Part shown: positions 1-5,302 of the stretch, in pieces
Layout: the number at the start of each line of letters is the position of its first letter
How positions within the stretch are numbered: the first letter of the stretch is position 1
Notes under the pieces: model-generated
Told to the model about the DNA's origin: nothing
What the model saw: the letters and a program-made list of their open reading frames with translations, nothing else
Database searches by the model: none
Position numbers and translations under genes: made by a program
NCBI GenBank assembly: GCA_046261635.1
Contig: JBHEOL010000046.1
Span: 1 to 6,613, forward strand
Reading direction: 5' to 3'
DNA: 6,613 bases
Source of the DNA: JBHEPS01 sp046261635
Lineage (GTDB): Bacteria; Acidobacteriota; Thermoanaerobaculia; Gp7-AA8

Positions 1-21
1 GCGGAGGATCCTTTCCTCCGC
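1..21. repeat. GC-rich palindrome, possible terminator of the HAD gene
   Basis: Perfect inverted repeat: GCGGAGGA (1-8), 5-base loop TCCTT, then TCCTCCGC (14-21). Base 22 is C, so a G just outside the window would extend the stem to 9 bp. The arm GCGGAGG/CCTCCGC matches the core of the two palindromes at 756-777 and 911-932, so this may be a third member of the same family. It lies 26 bases past the stop codon of the minus-strand HAD gene and could serve as its transcription terminator. Any U-tract would fall outside the window, so this cannot be tested here. Confidence 0.6.
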
Positions 22-47
22 CCAACCGCCCGACGAAGTCTCGCCGT

Positions 48-734
48 TCAGGAGCAGATCGCCTCGACCCAGGCATCCGTCTCGACCATCGACTCGAACA
101 GGAAGTCAGGGTTCTCCTCTCTCAGAGTGGAGGCCGTCGTCCAGCCCGACGCGACGGCGATGGTGACCGAGTCGTGAGGGACGCCGCAACGGACGTCCCA
201 GATGGAGTCGCCGATGATGACGACCTCGCGGGGGGCAAAACGGAGTCCGGTCAACTCGGTGGCGCGCCTTGCCGCGACCAACGGGAGCTCGGCCCGGTGG
301 CGCGAGTCGCTCCCGAACGCCCCCAGCCCGAAATAGCGGCCCAGGTCCCACGGGGCGAGCTTCACCTTCGCTCCCGCCTCGATGTTGCCCGACAGTACGC
401 CGAGGGTGACTTCCGGGATTTCGACGAGGCGGTCGAGCAGCTCGCGCACGCCCGGCAGCACCCGCTGACGGCCCTTGTGAAGACGACCCTGGAGAGAGCT
501 GACGTAGATCGGCCAGAGCCGCTCCAGCCCGTCGGCGATCGAATCCGCCGGATAACCACCATGCTCGAGCACTTCGAACGCGATCTGCGGGTCGGTCTTG
601 CCCGAGAAGTTGAAAACGCCGAGGTCGCCTTCGTAGCCGTAGACCTCGGCCAGCCCCTCGGCGAACGCCTCCCGCGCCGCACCGTCGTCGAGCACGAGCG
701 TCCCATCGATGTCGAAAAGCACGAGTCTCTTCAC
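48..734 (-). CDS. HAD-superfamily hydrolase, phosphoglycolate-phosphatase-like
   Basis: Probable cytosolic phosphatase of 228 residues acting on a small phosphorylated metabolite; the substrate is not evident. All HAD motifs are visible: motif I FDIDGT (nucleophile Asp8, general acid Asp10), motif II LSGN (Ser115), a lysine near 125 in VKLAPW for motif III, and motif IV IIGDSIWDV (Asp176, with Asp180 nearby). A helical cap sits between motifs I and II, as in the Gph/PGMB-like subfamily. I chose GTG at 732-734 (MKRLVLFDIDGT) because HAD proteins normally begin a few residues before motif I. An in-frame ATG at 797 would add 21 residues, but that stretch translates the palindromic repeat at 756-777 and looks non-coding. 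No Shine-Dalgarno sequence precedes the GTG. A TACAAT box 8 bases upstream suggests a leaderless transcript. It is divergent from the ketosynthase operon and there is no sign that it works in it. Confidence 0.88.
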   Translation of the reverse strand: MKRLVLFDIDGTLVLDDGAAREAFAEGLAEVYGYEGDLGVFNFSGKTDPQIAFEVLEHGGYPADSIADGLERLWPIYVSSLQGRLHKGRQRVLPGVRELLDRLVEIPEVTLGVLSGNIEAGAKVKLAPWDLGRYFGLGAFGSDSRHRAELPLVAARRATELTGLRFAPREVVIIGDSIWDVRCGVPHDSVTIAVASGWTTASTLREENPDFLFESMVETDAWVEAICS

Positions 735-742
735 GGCCGCGG

Positions 743-748
743 ATTGTA
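743..748 (-). promoter_or_regulatory. Candidate -10 box for the HAD gene
   Basis: Read on the minus strand, 748-743 is TACAAT, close to the sigma-70 consensus TATAAT. Eight bases separate it from the chosen GTG start at 734, so transcription would begin at or next to the start codon. No good -35 hexamer is visible; that region would fall inside the palindrome at 756-777. This is a match to a consensus only. Confidence 0.4.
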
Positions 749-755
749 GCCCAGT

Positions 756-777
756 GGCGGAGGCTTCAGCCTCCGCC
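756..777 (+). repeat. REP-like palindrome, copy 1
   Basis: Ten-base arms GGCGGAGGCT (756-765) and AGCCTCCGCC (768-777) pair perfectly around a 2-base TC centre. A further copy of the right arm follows at 780-787, within a near-exact 10-base tandem repeat (CTCCGCCGAC then CTCCGCCGAT, 771-790). The palindrome covers the place where a -35 element for the HAD gene would sit, so a protein or structure here could affect that promoter. Confidence 0.85.
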
Positions 778-910
778 GACCTCCGCCGATCCGTCAAGTT
801 CGCGGTGAATCACGATCGCCGTGGATCGAAGTGCCCAAACCGGCGCCCGACGGCCGAGGCAGAGGCTTGAGCCTGGATTCCCACTGTCTTCCGGTGACCA
901 CGGCTTCGGG

Positions 911-932
911 GGCGGAGGCTGAAGCCTCCGCC
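911..932 (-). repeat. REP-like palindrome, copy 2, opposite orientation
   Basis: The same 10-base arms, GGCGGAGGCT (911-920) and AGCCTCCGCC (923-932), surround GA instead of TC, which makes this the exact reverse complement of copy 1. It ends 32 bases before the candidate -10 box of the ketosynthase operon. Confidence 0.85.
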
Positions 933-964
933 ACATTCGTCTTTCCGCTCCTCGATCCCTCTGT

Positions 965-970
965 TAGGCT
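965..970 (+). promoter_or_regulatory. Candidate -10 box for the ketosynthase operon
   Basis: TAGGCT, part of GTTAGGCT, lies 12 bases before the ketosynthase ATG at 983. If it is used, the leader would be only about 5-7 bases. This fits the absence of any Shine-Dalgarno sequence before that ATG. The match keeps only the TA...T positions and no convincing -35 is seen. Confidence 0.3.
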
Positions 971-982
971 GCCCTCACTCGT

Positions 983-2230
983 ATGAGCTCGCGCGTTGTC
1001 ATCACAGGGGTTGGCGTCGTTGCACCGAACGGAGTCGGCCGGGAGAACTACTTCGACTCCATCGCCCGCGGCGCATCGGGGATCAAGCCGATCAGTTTCT
1101 TCGACGCCTCCGCGCTCACCTCGCGTATCGCTGGTGAGGTCCGCGACTTCAACGCGGCTCATTGGATCGACGCGAAGGATCTGAAGCACGTCTCGCGCGT
1201 CGTCCCGATGGCGATCGCGGCGTCCGCGGAAGCGCTCGAGGATGCCGGCATCGACCCCTCGACGCTCGACCTGGAAGCCCGCCGCCGCATCGCCGTCATC
1301 CTCGGCTCGGGCGGCGGCGCGGTCGAGTTCAGCGAGCGGATGTACGAGCTTTGGTACGAGGGACGCGAGAAGCAGGCCTCCGTCTATTCGATCCCATCGG
1401 GGACGATCGGAACGATCGCGTCGGAGATCTCGATGCGCTTCGGCCTTCACGGCTTCTCCCATCTGATCTCGACCGGCTGTACCTCCTCGACGGACGCGAT
1501 CGGCTATGCCTGGCAGAACCTCCGGCTCGGCACCGCCGACGTGATCGTCACCGGAGGAGCCGACGCGACGATCACGGAGGGGGTGATGACCGGGTTCTGC
1601 ATCATGCGAATCATCTCCTCGCGACGGAACGATGCTCCGGAGACGGCCTCGCGGCCCTTCTCACGCGACCGGGACGGATTCGTCCTCTCGGAGGGAGCCT
1701 GGATGTTCGTGCTCGAGCGCGAGGAGCACGCACGCGCCCGCGGAGCGCGAATCTACGCCGAGGTCGCGGGCTACGGCTCGACGTGCGACGCGCATCATCG
1801 GGTGCGGCTCGAGGAGTCGGGCGAGGAGCCGGCGCGCGCGATGCAGCTCGCCATCGAACAGGCCGAGCTCTCCCCGTCCGACATTCACTATCTCAACTAT
1901 CACGGCACCTCGACCGAGTTGAATGACCGCATCGAGACGCGCGCCGTTCGCAGGGCGTTCGGGCCTCACGCCGAGGGCCTCGCCGGATCGGCCACCAAGT
2001 CGATGATCGGCCATCCTCAGGGCGCCTGCGGCGCGGCGGGCCTTGCCGCAACGCTGATCTCGTTCCGCGACGGCATTCTTCCACCGACGATCAATCTCGA
2101 GGTGAGCGACCCCGAGTGCGACCTCGATTACGTTCCCGACATCGGACGCAAGGCCCGGGTCGACGCCGCCGTCTGCAACACGATCGCCTTCGGCTCGAAG
2201 AACTCCGCTCTTGTCCTGCGACGGGTCTGA
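983..2230 (+). CDS. FabF-like beta-ketoacyl synthase
   Basis: Condensing enzyme of 415 residues, the usual length for a KAS II or type II PKS ketosynthase. It should form a C-C bond by decarboxylating a malonyl-type unit on an acyl carrier protein and joining it to an acyl-thioester. The fold spans the protein, starting at VVITGVGVVAPNG (residues 5-17). The Cys-His-His triad is intact: Cys166 in STGCTSSTDAIG, His307 in NYHGTSTELND and His344 in KSMIGHPQGA, with Lys339. It therefore looks like an active synthase, not a chain-length factor, which would lack the cysteine. The C-terminal gate loop, GFGGTN in FabF, reads AFGSKN here (402-407): the gating Phe is kept but Gly-Thr becomes Ser-Lys. 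That divergence, and the lack of any fatty-acid gene beside it, argue for a specialised role over housekeeping FabF. It is the first gene of a three-gene operon. Its TGA shares the A with the next ATG. The ATG at 983 fits the family N-terminus, but there is no Shine-Dalgarno sequence. The substrate is unknown. Confidence 0.9.
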   Translation: MSSRVVITGVGVVAPNGVGRENYFDSIARGASGIKPISFFDASALTSRIAGEVRDFNAAHWIDAKDLKHVSRVVPMAIAASAEALEDAGIDPSTLDLEARRRIAVILGSGGGAVEFSERMYELWYEGREKQASVYSIPSGTIGTIASEISMRFGLHGFSHLISTGCTSSTDAIGYAWQNLRLGTADVIVTGGADATITEGVMTGFCIMRIISSRRNDAPETASRPFSRDRDGFVLSEGAWMFVLEREEHARARGARIYAEVAGYGSTCDAHHRVRLEESGEEPARAMQLAIEQAELSPSDIHYLNYHGTSTELNDRIETRAVRRAFGPHAEGLAGSATKSMIGHPQGACGAAGLAATLISFRDGILPPTINLEVSDPECDLDYVPDIGRKARVDAAVCNTIAFGSKNSALVLRRV

Positions 2231-2895
2231 TGTTCACTCCCCGCCGCATCACGGTCCACGAGCATCTCGATCACGAGACCGAGATGACGCCCGACGTGAT
2301 GCGATCGCTCGAGGATCTGCGCGGAATCAACCGCTGGCTCGGTGGAATTCTGGCGTATCGCTCGCTGATCGAGCGGCTCACCCTCCGCACCGATCTCACC
2401 ATCGCGGACCTCGGTTCGGGCACTGCCGATCTGCTGCGATCCCTTCCCGCCACCCATCGCCGGATCGGGCTCGATTTCAAGCTCGGCCATCACGCCGTCG
2501 CCCGCCTGGACGGCCGCGATGATGTCGACCTCATCGCTGCGGACGCCTTTCGCCTCCCGTTCCGCGACCGCTCCGTCGATGTCGTCACCTCATCGCATTT
2601 CCTCCACCATTTCGATCCCCACGAGAATCACCGCATCCTCGAGGAGTCGCTTCGCGTTGCGCGGCTCGGCGTGGCGGTCACCGATACCCGGCGTCACGTC
2701 GTCCCCCTGGCGTTCGTCGCGGCTCTCGCAGCAACGCCTCTCTGGAGCCCGATCACGCGCTTCGATGCTCCCGCTTCGGTGCGGCAGGGTTATACCGTCG
2801 AGGAGGTCCGCGGAATCGCCGCGGCGACGAGCGCCAGACGCTGGGAGGTGTTCCGGATGATTTCCTTCCGTTTCGGGATGATCCTGTGGAAATGA
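2230..2895 (+). CDS. Class I SAM-dependent methyltransferase
   Basis: Probable small-molecule methyltransferase of 221 residues with a Rossmann-type SAM domain. Motif I is IADLGSGTAD (58-67), where the usual third glycine is Ala66. An acidic residue ending strand 2 (Asp82 in GLDFK) should hold the ribose, and AADAFRLPF (103-111) is the motif II/III region with Asp105 near the adenine. SSHFLHHF (121-128) follows. The N-terminal segment, with EHLD (11-14) and RGINRWLGG (31-39), resembles, from memory, methyltransferases found beside type III PKS and flavin oxidoreductase genes. I chose ATG 2230-2232 because it overlaps the ketosynthase stop (TGATG), implying translational coupling; the reading frame is open further upstream but there it runs inside the ketosynthase. 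The acceptor (O, C or N of a polyketide or lipid) cannot be told. It is probably the tailoring step between condensation and oxidation or reduction. Confidence 0.85.
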   Translation: MFTPRRITVHEHLDHETEMTPDVMRSLEDLRGINRWLGGILAYRSLIERLTLRTDLTIADLGSGTADLLRSLPATHRRIGLDFKLGHHAVARLDGRDDVDLIAADAFRLPFRDRSVDVVTSSHFLHHFDPHENHRILEESLRVARLGVAVTDTRRHVVPLAFVAALAATPLWSPITRFDAPASVRQGYTVEEVRGIAAATSARRWEVFRMISFRFGMILWK

Positions 2896-4070
2896 CGATG
2901 TCCCTACCCGAGCAATGCGATCTCCTCGTTATCGGCGGAGGGCCGGCGGGCGCGACCCTCGCCTCGATCGCGGCCGGACATGGTGTGAACGCCGTCGTGC
3001 TCGAACGCGACTCCTTTCCACGAGACAAGGTCTGCGGTGAATTTCTCTCCTGGGACGCTTTCCCGATTCTCGAGCGCATCGGGGCCTTCGACGAGATCCA
3101 GCGGTGCGCGCCGGCGCGGATCGTCCGCACGCGTCTCGTCATCCCGAATCGCGCGGTCGAGGTTCCCCTCCCCCAGCCCGCCCTCGGCATCTCGAGGTTG
3201 CGGTTCGACGAGATTCTCCTCCGCAACGCGGAGGGCTCGGGCGCCGCCGTCGCAGAACGGAGCGCCGTGGAAGCGCTCGAACGGACGGGCGTAGGACACG
3301 CGGTTCAGGTCCGTCAGCGCGGCGACGATCCAGTCCGGATCGAGGCGAAGGTCGTGGTGGGCGCCTGGGGACGGTGGGGACGGCTCGATCTCAGTCTCGG
3401 AAGGAAGTTCACGACCGACCGCCGCCAGCGCTACATCGGATTCAAGCGGCACTACGGCGCCGCTCTCACGGATCCGGATGTGATTGAGCTCCATCCTTTT
3501 GCCGGAGGCTACCTCGGGGCCCAGCCGATCGAAGGGGCGCAATCGAACCTCTGCGGTCTCGTGCACCAGAGCGAGATCTCCGGGATGCGCGGCGGATGGA
3601 CCCGGTTCGCGGAGACGCTTGCGGCTTCGTCGAGCTCCCTGGCCGCGCTCTTCGGGGCCGCCGAGCCACTGCAGGATGATTTTCTCTCCTCCGAGCCGGT
3701 GATCTTTCGCGCGAAAGAGCCGGTCCATCAGGGAGCATTCCTCATCGGCGATTCGGCGGGACTGATCGATCCGCTCACGGGAAACGGGATGGCGATGGCG
3801 CTCCAGTCGGCCGCGCTCGCGGCGCCGTTCGTTCTTTCGATCCTCGCAGGAGGCGATCGCGAATCGGCGGTCGACGCCTATGCTCGCGCTCACGCCGAGC
3901 TTTTCACGCGGCGGCTGCGCTGGAGCCGTTTCGCAGCATCCGCTCTCCGTCGGCCGCGACTCGTCGGAGCCGGCATGACGGCTGGGATCGCCGCTCCCCT
4001 TCTCCAGCTCTTCACCCTTCGGACCCGCGCCTCCGCGCAGCACGTCGAGCAGCTCGCCCGCCGGTGCTGA
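2892..4070 (+). CDS. FAD-dependent oxidoreductase, geranylgeranyl-reductase/hydroxylase-like
   Basis: Flavoprotein of 392 residues in the p-hydroxybenzoate-hydroxylase fold group (GGR, UbiH-like, halogenase-like). It starts with the dinucleotide-binding motif LLVIGGGPAGATLA (11-24); Glu38 ends strand 2 and should bind the FAD ribose. PRDKVCGEFLS (43-53) is the K-x-CG motif typical of geranylgeranyl-reductase relatives. The second FAD motif is FLIGDSAGLIDPLTGNGM (283-300). The mid-protein DG motif, usually GADGR, reads GAWGR (158-161 region), with Trp in place of the Asp. The C-terminal 80 residues are rich in Arg, Ala and Leu and may contact a membrane or lipid substrate. The start at ATG 2892 gives a 4-base ATGA overlap with the methyltransferase stop. 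ATG 2898 and GTG 2886 are also possible. As last gene of the operon, it probably hydroxylates or reduces the product of the first two. Hydroxylase and reductase cannot be separated from sequence alone. Confidence 0.85.
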   Translation: MTMSLPEQCDLLVIGGGPAGATLASIAAGHGVNAVVLERDSFPRDKVCGEFLSWDAFPILERIGAFDEIQRCAPARIVRTRLVIPNRAVEVPLPQPALGISRLRFDEILLRNAEGSGAAVAERSAVEALERTGVGHAVQVRQRGDDPVRIEAKVVVGAWGRWGRLDLSLGRKFTTDRRQRYIGFKRHYGAALTDPDVIELHPFAGGYLGAQPIEGAQSNLCGLVHQSEISGMRGGWTRFAETLAASSSSLAALFGAAEPLQDDFLSSEPVIFRAKEPVHQGAFLIGDSAGLIDPLTGNGMAMALQSAALAAPFVLSILAGGDRESAVDAYARAHAELFTRRLRWSRFAASALRRPRLVGAGMTAGIAAPLLQLFTLRTRASAQHVEQLARRC

Positions 4071-4107
4071 GACGCGGGAGGGCACCGTTTTCGCAGCTCG
4101 CGCTTCA

Positions 4108-4113
4108 GGGAGG
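4108..4113 (+). promoter_or_regulatory. Strong Shine-Dalgarno site for the response regulator
   Basis: GGGAGG, within AGGGAGGAAAC, ends 5 bases before ATG 4119. It is the only clear Shine-Dalgarno sequence before any gene in the window. It fixes the start and allows this gene to be translated independently within a transcript from the operon 48 bases upstream. Confidence 0.75.
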
Positions 4114-4118
4114 AAACG

Positions 4119-4505
4119 ATGACACCGCACGCTCCGCGGATGCTTCTGGTCGAGGACGACCCTCACATCCGGCGGCTGCTGGTCGCTTCGCTTCGGCGCT
4201 CGGTCTGGGACGTCGATGAAGCCGCCAACGGCGAGCGCGCACTCGAGCTGCTCGCGGGGGATCCCTACGACGCGATCCTTCTCGATCTCGTCCTCCCGCA
4301 GCTCGGCGGGTTCCGCATCTGCCAGCACATCCGCGAGCTCGACGGGGAGCGCCCGTACATCATCATGATGACCGCGGACGACTCGGAAGAAACGCGCGAG
4401 ATGGCTCGCGACTGCGGCGTCGACGAGTTCCTTCCCAAGCCGTTCCAGATCGACGAGCTCCTCAAGTGCCTCGCCCCGGTCGTCGCGCGAGTGATGCACC
4501 GCTGA
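4119..4505 (+). CDS. Single-domain response regulator (CheY-like receiver)
   Basis: Cytosolic phospho-acceptor protein of 128 residues, consisting of a receiver domain only, with no DNA-binding or enzymatic output domain. All key residues are present: acidic pocket Glu12-Asp13-Asp14, phosphorylation site Asp56 in LLDLVLP, switch Thr85 in MMTADD, and Lys107 in LPKPF. It would signal by binding a partner when phosphorylated, as CheY or Spo0F does. No histidine kinase lies in the window, so it is an orphan here. It begins 48 bases after the oxidoreductase stop, on the same strand, with its own strong Shine-Dalgarno sequence. No hairpin terminator is visible in that gap, so read-through from the ketosynthase operon is possible. 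A role in controlling that operon cannot be shown. Confidence 0.93.
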   Translation: MTPHAPRMLLVEDDPHIRRLLVASLRRSVWDVDEAANGERALELLAGDPYDAILLDLVLPQLGGFRICQHIRELDGERPYIIMMTADDSEETREMARDCGVDEFLPKPFQIDELLKCLAPVVARVMHR

Positions 4506-4560
4506 GCGGAATGCGATCCCGCCATCGCGGCGAAGCCGGACCGCGGCCACGTTCTTTCGG

Positions 4561-4566
4561 TACACT
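4561..4566 (+). promoter_or_regulatory. Candidate -10 box for the LON-domain gene
   Basis: TACACT, preceded by GG, matches the -10 consensus at four of six positions. Six bases separate it from GTG 4573, so the transcript would start on the GTG: a leaderless message. No Shine-Dalgarno sequence is present. No clear -35 is seen about 17 bases upstream. Confidence 0.45.
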
Positions 4567-4572
4567 GTCTTC

Positions 4573-5238
4573 GTGGCCGGCAAGCTTCCAGAAGGTCAGT
4601 TCGAGCTGAAGATCTTTCCTCTTCCGAGTCTCGTTTTCTTCCCCGGCACGCGGCTTCCACTGCATATCTTCGAGGAGCGTTACCGCGCGATGGTGGCCGA
4701 CGCGATGGCCTCGGACGGCCTGATCGGGATGATCCTTCTCCAGTCCGGGTGGGAAGGCGACTACTACGGAGTGCCGCCCGTCCATCGGATCGGAACGGTC
4801 GGATTCATCGAGCACGTCGTCCGTCTCGATGACGGGCGCTACAACCTCCTGTTAGGGGGCCACGGGCGATTCGAGATCGTCTCCGAGCGGGCGCCGAGCC
4901 CCTACCGCGTCGCAACCGTGATCGCGCGACCCGAGCGCGCTCCCTCGCCCGTCGAGGCGTGGGGACAGCGGCAATGGCTCGGCGAGCTCGCGCGCCGATA
5001 CATCCAGTTTCTCCCGGGCGAAATGAACGTCCGCGAGATCGAGACCGCGAACCTCGAGTCCCTCGTGAATGCCCTCGTGATGTCGCTCAACGTCGAAGCG
5101 CCCGAAAAGCAGGAGCTTCTCGAGCTCGATGACCTCCTCGCCCGCTGCGAGCGCGTGGGGAGCCTCATCGAAAAACGCCTCGAAACGATGCAGTTCCTCG
5201 AGCCGTTCCGCCGCGACAGCGACCCTGACCTGAATTGA
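4573..5238 (+). CDS. Stand-alone LON substrate-binding domain protein
   Basis: Protein of 221 residues that matches the N-terminal substrate-binding region of Lon protease but has no AAA+ ATPase and no Ser-Lys protease domain. The signature is clear: IFPLPSLVFFPGTRLPLHIF with EERYRAM (14-40) begins the PUA-like beta domain. It continues through IGTVGFIEHV (73-82) and LLLGGHGRFEI (92-102). A charged helical bundle follows (about 130-205), which is the second half of the family fold. Stand-alone LON-domain proteins (COG2802 type) are widespread in bacteria and poorly understood; peptide or protein binding is inferred from Lon. Translation starts at GTG 4573 with the family N-terminus a few residues later. 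It lies 67 bases after the response regulator, apparently with its own promoter, and converges on the membrane-protein gene. Confidence 0.9.
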   Translation: MAGKLPEGQFELKIFPLPSLVFFPGTRLPLHIFEERYRAMVADAMASDGLIGMILLQSGWEGDYYGVPPVHRIGTVGFIEHVVRLDDGRYNLLLGGHGRFEIVSERAPSPYRVATVIARPERAPSPVEAWGQRQWLGELARRYIQFLPGEMNVREIETANLESLVNALVMSLNVEAPEKQELLELDDLLARCERVGSLIEKRLETMQFLEPFRRDSDPDLN

Positions 5239-5258
5239 TCTCCCCTCGTCGAATCAGA

Positions 5259-5300
5259 GGCGTCGACGCCACGGCCGGGGGCGCGCTGCCGACGGCCCCC
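5259..5300. terminator. GC-rich hairpins between convergent genes
   Basis: Between the LON-domain stop (5238) and the stop of the minus-strand membrane protein (5303) lie two hairpin-forming sequences. GGCGTCGACGCC (5259-5270) is a perfect 12-base palindrome. GGGGGC (5277-5282) pairs with GCCCCC (5295-5300) across a 12-base loop. Neither has a U-run on either strand, so intrinsic termination is uncertain. The position makes a shared bidirectional terminator plausible. Confidence 0.35.
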
Positions 5301-5302
5301 TC

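Larger units (their letters stand above)
754..934. repeat. REPIN/MITE-like unit with 24-bp inverted repeats
   Basis: The 24 bases at 754-777 (GT followed by the 22-base palindrome) are exactly the reverse complement of 911-934 (palindrome followed by AC). They bound a 133-base interior, so the 181-bp unit runs GT...AC with perfect terminal inverted repeats. The interior has an extra arm, CCTCCGCC (780-787), and a degenerate palindrome at 858-879 (GGCAGAGGCT, TG, AGCCTGGATT). No target-site duplication is obvious at the edges, and there is no open reading frame worth calling. Two REP palindromes in opposite orientation is the layout of a REPIN. Whether it is mobile, or simply a pair of regulatory palindromes, is inference. 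It fills most of the 248-bp divergent gap between the HAD and ketosynthase genes. Confidence 0.6.

Noticed and set aside
174..749. 191-codon plus-strand frame opposite the HAD gene
   Set aside because: The minus-strand frame carries all HAD motifs; this frame has none and is a codon-phase shadow.
735..797. N-terminal extension of the HAD protein to the ATG at 797
   Set aside because: The added 21 residues encode the palindromic repeat and precede motif I by an unusual distance; GTG 734 with its TACAAT box is better.
794..1462. 222-codon minus-strand frame spanning the repeat region and the ketosynthase 5' end
   Set aside because: It runs through the palindromic repeat and antisense to conserved ketosynthase sequence; low-complexity translation with no motif.
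1162..1926. 254-codon plus-strand frame inside the ketosynthase
   Set aside because: Arg-rich translation in another phase of the ketosynthase gene, with no domain; the ketosynthase frame has the complete catalytic triad.
4071..4118. Possible terminator between the oxidoreductase and response regulator
   Set aside because: No stem of more than a few base pairs and no U-tract could be found.
4506..4560. Possible hairpin CCGC-CATC-GCGG (4519-4530) after the response regulator
   Set aside because: A stem of only four base pairs without a U-run is expected by chance in DNA this GC-rich.
2904..4583. 559-codon open frame on the minus strand across the oxidoreductase and response regulator
   Set aside because: It is the reverse shadow of two well-supported genes. 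Its translation is Arg/Glu/Asp-rich with no recognisable fold, as is usual for antisense frames in GC-rich DNA.
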